A stretch of DNA of 64,000 bases from Candidatus Cloacimonadota bacterium (GTDB taxonomy: Bacteria; Cloacimonadota; Cloacimonadia; Cloacimonadales; TCS61). Within the stretch, counting starts at the first letter, position 1, and every line of letters begins with the position of its first letter. The notes under the pieces were generated by a model. The model saw nothing but the letters and a program-made list of their open reading frames with translations. It was not told where the DNA came from and did no database searches. Shown here one piece after another: positions 17,831 through 25,675 of the stretch. Position numbers and translations under genes: made by a program. Location: contig JAIPIH010000005.1 in assembly GCA_021734835.1 (NCBI GenBank), positions 82,002 to 146,001 of the forward strand, read 5' to 3'.

Positions 17831-19276
17831 ATGAAAATTAAAATTCTCGTTTTTATTCTAATAATATTTCGGATGATTTGTTATGGCTACGATTTCGAAA
17901 ATGGAGGAGTTAGGAATTCAGCTCTGGGAGGAACTGGCATTGCCTCATCCGGTGATATTTCTTCAGCAGTTTGGAATCCTTCCGGTTTAGCACGATTTAA
18001 TTATTTTCAATTGGTTACAGATTCCAGACCCTATTTGATACAGATGGATAATGATAATATTTCGCAAAATTTTGCATATTTATCTATACCGATGAACACG
18101 ATTTCTGGAACATTTGCTTTCACGGGTAGTTCTTTTAATTCAAATGATTATACTGAAGGAAGATTTGGAGTTCATTATGGAACCGATCTGTTCCCTCAAA
18201 AATCTCCGGGAAAATTATTTGCAGGATTGGGTGTATTAGATCATTATATATCTTTTTCTGAGATCAATCAGAGGAAAAACGCTGTTGATCTGGATATCGG
18301 ATTATCCTATACATTGAATAAAAAAATAAAATTCGGCTGTATCCTGGGAAACATATTACGCGCAGATATGGCTTTGGATGAAAACAATGAAGATAAGCTT
18401 CCCATACGTTTAGGATTAGGTGTCGGTATCGGTATTGACAGATTAAATTTTTCCGCAGATCTATTGTTGAAAAAATATCAAAATAGTAATGATCTTGGTT
18501 TCGGGCTTGGATTTGAGTATATTCTGGCAAAGAATCTTCAGCTTCGAATAGGAATGAACAATCATGATATTACTGGCGGATTTGGAGTCCAGGTTTATTC
18601 CAAAAACTGGCAAGGTAATTACTCCGGATCAAAAAGCGAAACAGTAGATTTCAGCTTTCTTCAACTTAGTATAGACTATGCATTTCAATATCCTTTAGGA
18701 GAATCTCATGATAATGGCATCATCCCAATGGGGAATAGTATAGAATCTGATTATGGTGAACATTTCTTTGGTCTTAAAATAGATTTCATTCGATCGCATA
18801 ATACCAGAAAAGAACTTGAAGTATTGTATCCGGATCAATTTGGAGTAAATACCGCAGCTGATACTGTATATATAGAAAAAGTCAGAGTTGATACAGTGTA
18901 TCATACAAGAACAGTTTATGATACCCTAAGAATAGTAGAACAAGTTGTAAATGAACATGAGATAGATGAAAAAGTTCAGGAAAAAACCAAAAAGATCAGA
19001 AAATCGGATCTTGAGAAGATCAATAAAGCAAGTGTTCATTTGATCGCCGCACTGGAATATTATTACTCAGAAGATTATTATAAGGCTATAGATGAATGTA
19101 ATCAAGCTATCAATTTGGCTCCAGATCTATCTTTATCATATATTCGCCTTGCTTCCATCTATTATAGGTTAGGTGATATCGAAGAAGCAATGTATCAATT
19201 ACACAGAGCTGAAAAGATAGATCCGGAAAATGTAGAGATAAAGAAAATGATGAGATTACTTACTGATCAAGAATAA
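17831..19276 (+). CDS. PorV-like outer-membrane beta-barrel with C-terminal TPR tail
   Basis: The 481-residue protein has a signal peptide (1-19). The N-terminus 'GGVRNSALGGTGIASSGD...SAVWNPSGLA' is typical of PorV/PorQ/UPF0164-type barrels related to FadL. Alternating hydrophobic strands run to about residue 320. A linker with repeated 'DTVY' follows (~335-375), then a charged helix and two TPR units (~395-480, 'AIDECNQAINLAPDLS' and 'AMYQLHRAEKIDPENV'). PorV-type proteins escort type IX secretion substrates in Bacteroidota. Here the periplasmic TPR tail could dock to the MotB/FliF-G proteins encoded immediately downstream. It is 4 bases after the Ig-repeat gene and 10 bases before the rotor gene, so it belongs to the same operon. 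Confidence 0.8.
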   Translation: MKIKILVFILIIFRMICYGYDFENGGVRNSALGGTGIASSGDISSAVWNPSGLARFNYFQLVTDSRPYLIQMDNDNISQNFAYLSIPMNTISGTFAFTGSSFNSNDYTEGRFGVHYGTDLFPQKSPGKLFAGLGVLDHYISFSEINQRKNAVDLDIGLSYTLNKKIKFGCILGNILRADMALDENNEDKLPIRLGLGVGIGIDRLNFSADLLLKKYQNSNDLGFGLGFEYILAKNLQLRIGMNNHDITGGFGVQVYSKNWQGNYSGSKSETVDFSFLQLSIDYAFQYPLGESHDNGIIPMGNSIESDYGEHFFGLKIDFIRSHNTRKELEVLYPDQFGVNTAADTVYIEKVRVDTVYHTRTVYDTLRIVEQVVNEHEIDEKVQEKTKKIRKSDLEKINKASVHLIAALEYYYSEDYYKAIDECNQAINLAPDLSLSYIRLASIYYRLGDIEEAMYQLHRAEKIDPENVEIKKMMRLLTDQE

Positions 19277-19286
19277 AGGATATGTT

Positions 19287-20693
19287 ATGAAAAAATTGTC
19301 GTTAACTCTATTACTCTTTTTGATTATTCAACTCTATGCTCAGGATTTTGTTATTGAGACCGTAAAAGAGATCCAGGCTGAAAGGGAACTTGCCGAGTGG
19401 ATTGAAGCAATGCTTTTCCCAATTGTCGGTGAAACTATTGTAATTGCTAATCTTACACTGGATTATCCTGCCAGCAGACTACAGGTCTATGGCTCAACAT
19501 TGGATAGAGAAAAGAGCTTGCCTGGATTACCTATTGCTAAATCAAAATCTGTTATGCCTACGATGATCGATGATCAAGAGACTTATCCTACAATTGTAGC
19601 CAGAAAAGAAATTACTATCTATCTCAAAAAAGATGTTACAGCGGAGATATTACAATTTATTGAACAAAATGTGGCTCTTTGGATGAATATTAATCCTGAG
19701 AAAGGTGATGTTCTGCAAATAAAAAACATTATGGATTTCAAAACCGGTGTAGCAGAAGAAAATACGGAAAAAAAAGTAAATAACTTTCTGTATTTATATT
19801 TAGGATTTGCTTTACTATTGATAATATTCATATCTGTGTTAATTTTAAGATCAGGATTTACTAAGATTAGTAATTCCATGCAGAATATTAATGTAAAAGA
19901 TTTTGAAAAAGCCCTGCAAATTCAAGGTAATATGATCACAGCCGGTAAAGAAACTAGAAATGCAGACTGGGATTTGATAACCTCGAAAAAGCAACCTATT
20001 CCGATACGATTAGTTGATGACAAGAAAGAGATAGATCCTTATGATTTCAGCTTTTTGGAAGAGCTCTCTATACCGAGTTTTACAAAACTTATTGAAAATT
20101 TGAAAACAAGTGATCTTGCACTTATCTTAGCGAACTTGAATTCCAAATTTATAAGTAAATTTTTGAATTCATATCTGGGTGAAACAAATAAGATCATCGA
20201 TGCGATGATGCAGGGTGTAAGTAAAACAAAGAAAGAGATCATCGAACTTAAAAAAATATTACTGTTAAAATTTAACCAGCTGATTGAAGATAATAAATTA
20301 AAAGTAAATAGTCGGCAGGTCCTCATCAACGTACTCAATCAGCTGGATGTGGAAAAAACAAAGAAATATCTGGATCAGATCAATCAAATGGACAGCGGAT
20401 CAGGAACAGAAATGCGACAGTATGTCTTCCTATATTCCGATATAATCAAATTAAAAGAGTATGATATTGAGCAAATTGTTTTATCAACAGACCATGACTT
20501 TCTGGTGAAATTCCTAAAATCTGCTGATAGAGATGTGCAAGATAAATTCTTTAGTAATTTAACCTCACGTGCTTCCTCCATTATTAAAGAGGATATGAAT
20601 TTTTTAGAGCCTCTAGATTTGAATGAACAGGAAAATATTAAGTTTCAAATGCTTATCAAGATCAGAAATATATTAAAATATATTAAGGAATAA
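19287..20693 (+). CDS. membrane-anchored FliF-RBM3/FliG fusion protein (non-flagellar rotor candidate)
   Basis: The 468-residue protein has a signal peptide or first helix (1-18) and a periplasmic domain (~30-152) like the last ring-building motif of FliF. 'LFPIVGETIVIANLTLDY' matches FliF PIVG-type segments and 'NPEKGDVLQIKNIMDF' matches the FliF end 'ERGDxVxVxxMxF'. A transmembrane helix (~167-188) follows, then a cytoplasmic part (~250-468) like FliG middle and C-terminal domains. The FliG_C torque region aligns without gaps: Lys411, Arg428, Glu435 and Asp436 fall at E. coli FliG Lys264, Arg281, Asp288 and Asp289, while Asp444 replaces Arg297. The FliM-binding EHPQ motif is absent. The gene is followed 2 bases later by motA. 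I read it as a one-piece MS-ring plus rotor protein. The alignment was done by eye; the fold call is strong, the function is inferred. Confidence 0.85.
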   Translation: MKKLSLTLLLFLIIQLYAQDFVIETVKEIQAERELAEWIEAMLFPIVGETIVIANLTLDYPASRLQVYGSTLDREKSLPGLPIAKSKSVMPTMIDDQETYPTIVARKEITIYLKKDVTAEILQFIEQNVALWMNINPEKGDVLQIKNIMDFKTGVAEENTEKKVNNFLYLYLGFALLLIIFISVLILRSGFTKISNSMQNINVKDFEKALQIQGNMITAGKETRNADWDLITSKKQPIPIRLVDDKKEIDPYDFSFLEELSIPSFTKLIENLKTSDLALILANLNSKFISKFLNSYLGETNKIIDAMMQGVSKTKKEIIELKKILLLKFNQLIEDNKLKVNSRQVLINVLNQLDVEKTKKYLDQINQMDSGSGTEMRQYVFLYSDIIKLKEYDIEQIVLSTDHDFLVKFLKSADRDVQDKFFSNLTSRASSIIKEDMNFLEPLDLNEQENIKFQMLIKIRNILKYIKE

Positions 20694-20695
20694 AT

Positions 20696-21433
20696 ATGAA
20701 ATTATCTGTTATTATAGGTTTTTTATTAGGATTTGGCATTATTATATCAGTCATTTTTATCAAACAGGAACCATCTTTATATCTTAACTGGTCAGCTGTG
20801 GTTATCACTTTGGGAGGGACTATTTCTGCTGTTGTCATTTATTTTTCTCCCCAGGCTTTAAAGAATGCCTGGTTTGCGATAATCAACATTTTCAAAGAGA
20901 AACAATATGCTGAAATGTATTTGATAGAGCTATTGGTGGATATTAGCAAACAATCCAAAAAAACCAGCTTTAAAAGTATTATCGAAAAAGGATCAGTTAA
21001 AATTATTCCTTTTCTGCTTAAAGGGATTACCCTCGTTACAGATGGAGAAGATATAGAGCATATTGATGAAGTTATGTCACGTGACAGCAGATCAATCACA
21101 GAAAAGAATATCATTGCTGAAAGAGTTTTTCGTATAGCCGGTAGTTTTGCTCCTTTGTTCGGAATGATGGGAACAGTAATTGGCTTGATCGCAATGTTGA
21201 ACAAGGTTAAGGATCCGGCTGCTATACCCGCAGCAATGGGTTTGGCACTTGTTACAACACTGTACGGTCTAATCCTGGCTGCCTTAGTTTTTAAACCTCT
21301 ATCCGGTAAAATCAGAGATAAAAATAATACAGATACAAGAGCAAGAGAGATTATCATTGCCGGAGTGATATTAATTAAGAAAAATGAAAACTCACATAAA
21401 ATTAAAGAAAAATTGCTGGGATATTTAAATTGA
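20696..21433 (+). CDS. motA: MotA-family stator protein
   Basis: The 245-residue protein has four membrane segments (~3-21, ~31-50, ~147-168, ~178-200) and a large cytoplasmic loop (~55-140) between the second and third. Both conserved prolines are present: Pro153 in 'FAPLFGMMGT' and Pro201 in 'LVFKPLSGK'. 'DPAAIPAAMGLALVTTLYG' is typical of MotA/PomA and not of ExbB/TolQ. MotA surrounds MotB, conducts ions and pushes on FliG. Here the only FliG-like partner is the fusion protein encoded 2 bases upstream, and motB overlaps its 3' end by 4 bases (TTGA). Thr160 and Thr187/188 resemble PomA sodium-site threonines, so the coupling ion is open. Confidence 0.93.
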   Translation: MKLSVIIGFLLGFGIIISVIFIKQEPSLYLNWSAVVITLGGTISAVVIYFSPQALKNAWFAIINIFKEKQYAEMYLIELLVDISKQSKKTSFKSIIEKGSVKIIPFLLKGITLVTDGEDIEHIDEVMSRDSRSITEKNIIAERVFRIAGSFAPLFGMMGTVIGLIAMLNKVKDPAAIPAAMGLALVTTLYGLILAALVFKPLSGKIRDKNNTDTRAREIIIAGVILIKKNENSHKIKEKLLGYLN

Positions 21434-22089
21434 TAACAGAAGATAAATTGGCCAGCAGCCTACCTGCTAAACAGAGCAGGATACAAGACCTCAGTGACGA
21501 GGTTAATGAAAATCAGAATCTCCTGGATGTAATGATCCCTTATGCAGATCTGATGACTCTTCTACTGGTTTTCTTTGTATTTTTCTATATTACAATGGAT
21601 TATGAAAAAAATCGTTTGATAATCGATCAGAATAAACAAATCGTAGAGCAAAACGAACGATTGATGGAGCTTGCCAGGCTAGATACACTTTTAGAAATGA
21701 ATGAGCAGTGTGTAACGATACCAGGTGAAGTGTTATTCAATGCAGGTGAAGCTCTTTTAAAATGGGAGTCATTAAGAACATTGGCCCAAGTTGCTAGAAA
21801 TATTCATGTTAAGATCAAAGGTGAACCGGGCTGGCAGGTCAGAGTAGAAGGACACACAGATAATTTACCGATCTTAAGCAGTACTTATGCTTCCAATTGG
21901 GAGCTCTCTACAGCCAGAGCTCTTAATGTTGTAAAATTTTTTATCGATAATAATTTTTTTCCGCCTGAACAAATGCAGGCTATGGGTTATGGTGAATTCA
22001 AACCGTTGGTTCCTAATGAAACATTCTCTAACCGGAAAAAGAATAATAGAGTAGAGATCAGATTGATAAATAGTTACAGGAGAGATTGA
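21430..22089 (+). CDS. motB: MotB-family stator protein with OmpA peptidoglycan-binding domain
   Basis: The 219-residue protein starts at a TTG that overlaps the motA stop, with GGGA upstream. A cytoplasmic N-terminus (~1-33) is followed by one transmembrane helix 'PYADLMTLLLVFFVFFY' with the essential ion-binding Asp40. A charged linker (~58-90) comes next, then an OmpA_C domain (~115-215) with 'VEGHTDNLPI', 'NWELSTARA' and 'RKKNNRVEIRL'. It anchors the stator to the cell wall. The Asp in the helix and the PYAD context match true MotB and not TolR/ExbD. The start of the next gene overlaps its stop (TGATG), so it is translationally coupled on both sides. Confidence 0.93.
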   Translation: MITEDKLASSLPAKQSRIQDLSDEVNENQNLLDVMIPYADLMTLLLVFFVFFYITMDYEKNRLIIDQNKQIVEQNERLMELARLDTLLEMNEQCVTIPGEVLFNAGEALLKWESLRTLAQVARNIHVKIKGEPGWQVRVEGHTDNLPILSSTYASNWELSTARALNVVKFFIDNNFFPPEQMQAMGYGEFKPLVPNETFSNRKKNNRVEIRLINSYRRD

Positions 22090-22988
22090 TGGAAGCAACC
22101 CTAACCTTAGTAAAAGAGCTGATAGATTCACTTTACAATTCTCCTGTTGCCTTCAAGATCGTTCATACTTTAATCTGGCTACTTATACTCTGGTTGATTA
22201 ATTTAATTACTGTTAAACTGATCAACAAAAAAATATCAGGTTTAAAAACTCAATACCATTGGCGAAAATTAATAAATGTTATAACGATTATGATTGCAAT
22301 TGTCATTTTAATCAGGATTTGGTTCCAGGGAACTCAATCCCTGATAACTTATTTAGGACTGCTTTCTGCAGGAATAGCAATTGCTTTAAAAGATGTTTTG
22401 GCAAATCTGGTAGGCTGGCTTTATATAATTACCAGAAGACCTTTCAAAGTTGGAGATAGAATTCAAATCGGAGAGCACTCAGGTGATGTGATAGATCAAA
22501 GTTTCTTTGAATTTACATTATTAGAAATCAATAATTGGGTTCAGGCCGATCAAAGTACAGGCAGATTGATTCATATTCCAAATGGTAAAGTATTTTATCA
22601 GGAATTAGCAAATTATGATGAAGGTTTTAAATATCTGTGGAATGAAATCTCTGTGGTTATTACATTTGAAAGTGATTGGCAGAAAGCAAAAAAAATATTA
22701 TTGGAAGTTGTTAACGATAAGGGTGAGCATTTATCTAAAACAGTGGAAAATCAAGTAAAAAGAGCTGCTAGAAAATATATGATCTATTATAAAAATCTAA
22801 CTCCTATAGTTTATACTAGTGTTGTTGAAAATGGAGTAAAATTAACAATTCGTCATTTGTGTGAAACCAGAAAAAGGAGAGGATATACCGAAGCCATTTG
22901 GGAAGATGTTTTAGTACGTTTCTCCAAGCAGAAGGACATTACACTTGCTTATCCAACAACCAGATTTTATAAGAATTCAGCAGAATAA
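22089..22988 (+). CDS. MscS-family mechanosensitive channel
   Basis: The protein, 299 residues, has three N-terminal membrane helices (~20-42, ~62-82, ~85-118). The pore helix and hinge 'LLSAGIAIALKDVLANLVGW' is typical of MscS TM3 and is followed by 'RRPFKVGDRIQIGEHSGDV'. A beta domain and an alpha/beta C-terminal domain follow. The family releases small solutes when membrane tension rises. I use the ATG at 22089, which overlaps the motB stop and has AGGAGA upstream; an in-frame TTG one codon earlier is less likely. Being the last gene of the rotor/stator operon is unusual and may mean it serves that machine, or it may be a passenger. It converges with pyrG across 15 bases. Confidence 0.92.
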   Translation: MEATLTLVKELIDSLYNSPVAFKIVHTLIWLLILWLINLITVKLINKKISGLKTQYHWRKLINVITIMIAIVILIRIWFQGTQSLITYLGLLSAGIAIALKDVLANLVGWLYIITRRPFKVGDRIQIGEHSGDVIDQSFFEFTLLEINNWVQADQSTGRLIHIPNGKVFYQELANYDEGFKYLWNEISVVITFESDWQKAKKILLEVVNDKGEHLSKTVENQVKRAARKYMIYYKNLTPIVYTSVVENGVKLTIRHLCETRKRRGYTEAIWEDVLVRFSKQKDITLAYPTTRFYKNSAE

Positions 22989-23003
22989 TTTATGACAATT
23001 AAG

Positions 23004-24614
23004 TTAGGTTTTATATTTCTTTCTATTCTTTCTGGCTGTTTTTACAAACTCAAAGAATATTGGATGTGGATCATCAGGTCTTGATTTAAATTCAGGATGA
23101 TATTGAACAGCAATAAAAAATGGATGATCCTGAATTTCTACAACTTCTACAAGTAGATCATCTGGAGACGTTCCGGAGATTTGCATACCGTGTTCTTTAA
23201 TAATATCTCGATATTTATTGTTAAATTCGTATCTGTGGCGATGTCTTTCCGAAATATCAGTTTTCTGATAAATCTTTCTGGCTAAACTTCCTTTTTGTAA
23301 TCTGCAGGGTTGAGCTCCTAAACGCATTGTTCCACCCATTCTATCAAGATACTTCTGATCATCCATCAAATGAATAACCGGATGTTCACAATTTTCAATA
23401 AATTCGCTGCTGTAAGCTCCTTCCAAATCGCAAACATTTTTACAAAATTCTATAACTGCAATTTGCATTCCCAAGCAAATCCCGAAAAAAGGAATTTTAT
23501 TTTCGCGAGCAAATTTTGCAATATTGATCTTGCCGTCAATACCACGAATTCCAAATCCGCCCGGAACTAGTATACCATCAACATTTGAAAGTTGCTTCTT
23601 TATATCTTTATAAGAATAATTCTTTTCAGAATCGACCCATTTAATGCTCAGTTTTAATCTATTAGCAGCAGCAGCATGAATTAAAGCAGCTCCAACACTT
23701 TTGTAGGCATCCTGATGTTCTATGTATTTTCCGCAAATGGCAATCTCTACTTCCAATGTGGAGTGTTTAATATTATCAATAATTTTAGACCAATCGGAAA
23801 AATCTATGTTTTTTTGTCTTAGATGAAGATGTTCGCAAATTCTTTCGTGGATTTTAGCCTGCATTAGAATTTTGGGTACTTCATAAATTGTGGAAACGTC
23901 ATAAGCATTAATGACACGGCTTTTCTGAACATTAGTGAATAGGGCAATTTTAGATTCGATCTCTTCATTCAGTGGCATTTCGGAACGGCAAAGCAAAAGG
24001 TCCGGTTGGATACCGATTTCCCGAAGCTTTGTTGTAGCATGCTGGGTTGGTTTAGTCTTGAGCTCTCCGGCTGCTTTGATAAAAGGTACGTACGTAAGGA
24101 AAATGAATAGTGAATTTTCTAATCCTACATCCATTCTGAATTGTCTGATCGCTTCCAGAAATGGCAGACTTTCAATATCACCTACTGTACCTCCGATCTC
24201 TGTGATAACAATATCACTATCCTTTTCCACAGAAATAATTGTGCTTTTGATCTCATCAGTAATATGTGGAATAACCTGAACGGTTTTACCAAGATAATCA
24301 CCGCGCCGCTCTTTTTTTAGCACAGTTTCATAAATTTGGCCTGAAGTAGAGTTCGAATTTTTATTGAGAGGATTTCCGATAAATCTCTCATAGTGACCGA
24401 GGTCGAGATCAGTCTCTGCACCATCATCTGTAACAAAAACTTCACCATGCTGAAAAGGGCTCATTGTACCGGGATCAACATTTAAATAAGGATCAAATTT
24501 TTGCATAACTACTTTATATCCCATCTTTTTCAGAAGCAGTCCGATGGAAGAAGAAGCGATACCTTTTCCCAATGAAGAAAGAACTCCACCAATTACAAAA
24601 ATATGCTTAGCCAC
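23004..24614 (-). CDS. pyrG: CTP synthase
   Basis: The 536-residue enzyme makes CTP from UTP, ATP and glutamine. The N-terminal synthetase domain begins 'KHIFVIGGVLSSLGKGIAS' with its P-loop. The C-terminal class I glutamine amidotransferase domain has 'PGGFGIRG', the nucleophile Cys in 'FGICLGMQ' and the catalytic His-Glu in 'QYHPEF'. Length is normal. The start is a GTG at 24614 with AAAAGGAGA 6-7 bases upstream. It lies 20 bases after the M29-like gene in the order murI, M29-like, pyrG, probably one operon. Confidence 0.98.
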   Translation of the reverse strand: MAKHIFVIGGVLSSLGKGIASSSIGLLLKKMGYKVVMQKFDPYLNVDPGTMSPFQHGEVFVTDDGAETDLDLGHYERFIGNPLNKNSNSTSGQIYETVLKKERRGDYLGKTVQVIPHITDEIKSTIISVEKDSDIVITEIGGTVGDIESLPFLEAIRQFRMDVGLENSLFIFLTYVPFIKAAGELKTKPTQHATTKLREIGIQPDLLLCRSEMPLNEEIESKIALFTNVQKSRVINAYDVSTIYEVPKILMQAKIHERICEHLHLRQKNIDFSDWSKIIDNIKHSTLEVEIAICGKYIEHQDAYKSVGAALIHAAAANRLKLSIKWVDSEKNYSYKDIKKQLSNVDGILVPGGFGIRGIDGKINIAKFARENKIPFFGICLGMQIAVIEFCKNVCDLEGAYSSEFIENCEHPVIHLMDDQKYLDRMGGTMRLGAQPCRLQKGSLARKIYQKTDISERHRHRYEFNNKYRDIIKEHGMQISGTSPDDLLVEVVEIQDHPFFIAVQYHPEFKSRPDDPHPIFFEFVKTARKNRKKYKT

Positions 24615-24634
24615 AAAGAATCTCCTTTTCCTGG

Positions 24635-25675
24635 TTATTTTTCTTTATCAATTTTGCTATTCAGGTTCGATAAAAATATCGGTTTGGAATCTTTATCGAG
24701 AAATTTCATGGAAATATTTCCGTCTATACAGCGATCATAAGAGAAGTAGTTTGTATATTCCTTAATGTCTTTATTAAAACCGAGAGTTAAGAAACACTCT
24801 TTATTACTGTTTATAAGTTCATTCTGCAAGTGAAAGTTTCCCTTCTTATCCTCTTTAAATGCAACATATCTGATCGAGCCGTTTTCAAATTTTATCTTTA
24901 CATTATTATAATTTCGTTTTTTATAATATATTTTTTCAGCAAAATAAATGCCATTCATACTTTCACGGACAATAGGAAATTCTATTATTCCCGTAGGAAG
25001 AACAATAATCGGATGTTCTGTCGTATCACCTGTAAAGAGTTCCGGCTTTGCTTTATCTATTTTTAAGGCGAGCGAGTTATTATGAGTAGTAATTCTATAA
25101 TTAGAGAAAGCAAAAAAACGATCCCTGTATTCTTCCCCATTTATTTTTAGAAGATTATAATTGCAATTAACTCCGTTCATATAGGTCGTTAATAGCTTTT
25201 GATGATCGATATCAATATATTCTGCAAGTTCATGAGTTGGAAAATTCAAAAATATTATCTTTTTCTTCTGTTGGAATAGATGCATCATTATCGAATTCGT
25301 AGAGTTTTTGAATTGTTTCATCTGACGGTCTGAGCGATTGTGAAAGTCGCTTGAATAACTTTCCCAACTGATCTCTATGAACATGTCGATTGCATTTATC
25401 CAATTCTTATAATAATTAGGTGGAACAGAAAAGACTTCATCCGGCATTTCGGCAAAAAAGCGTTTTTTAAGTTTTTCGGTTGACATTTCCAACACTGGGA
25501 AGGCTTTTCTTTTTCTGATCGCTACAGCGAGTTCCTCAATTAGTGGAATTTCAGCTAACGGCTCATTAGCGTTTGAATCGTTATGGATCTCACCCGAAAT
25601 TGAGATCACATCATTCTGTTTTATTTGTAAAAGATTATTGATAATGTTAAAAGCTAATTCAGAAAAATTCTCCAT
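24635..25675 (-). CDS. M29 aminopeptidase-like protein with degenerate metal site
   Basis: The 346-residue cytoplasmic protein resembles peptidase family M29 (AmpS/PepS) along its length. The N-terminus is 'LAFNIINNLLQIKQNDVISI', and the later segment 'HPIIVLPTGIIEFPIVRESMNG' (in two parts) corresponds to the M29 motif LPAGEVxxAPxExSxNG. The Glu that binds metal in that motif is Ile here, the later LGE glutamate region reads 'FLTLGFNKD', and the DExxxGTxHxALG region reads 'DRCIDGNISMKF', without the His. It therefore looks like an M29 fold that lost its zinc or cobalt ligands. It is also shorter than the usual ~410 residues. Its ATG overlaps the murI stop (TGATG). Whether it has kept any activity cannot be said. 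Confidence 0.6.
   Translation of the reverse strand: MENFSELAFNIINNLLQIKQNDVISISGEIHNDSNANEPLAEIPLIEELAVAIRKRKAFPVLEMSTEKLKKRFFAEMPDEVFSVPPNYYKNWINAIDMFIEISWESYSSDFHNRSDRQMKQFKNSTNSIMMHLFQQKKKIIFLNFPTHELAEYIDIDHQKLLTTYMNGVNCNYNLLKINGEEYRDRFFAFSNYRITTHNNSLALKIDKAKPELFTGDTTEHPIIVLPTGIIEFPIVRESMNGIYFAEKIYYKKRNYNNVKIKFENGSIRYVAFKEDKKGNFHLQNELINSNKECFLTLGFNKDIKEYTNYFSYDRCIDGNISMKFLDKDSKPIFLSNLNSKIDKEK

Noticed and set aside
20839..21357. 172-residue open frame on the minus strand opposite motA
   Set aside because: It lies wholly inside a well-supported motA gene, shows no family features, and looks like a codon-bias shadow of the membrane-rich gene.
20696..22089. ExbBD/TolQR or ZorAB pair
   Set aside because: MotA has the long cytoplasmic loop and the MotA/PomA TTLYG region, MotB has a PYAD helix plus OmpA domain, and no ZorC/ZorD-type nuclease or helicase gene is adjacent.
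19287..22988. Ordinary flagellar operon
   Set aside because: No FliM, FliN, FliE, rod, hook, filament or type III export genes are present, and FliF and FliG are reduced and fused. The MotA/MotB pair alone does not make a flagellum.
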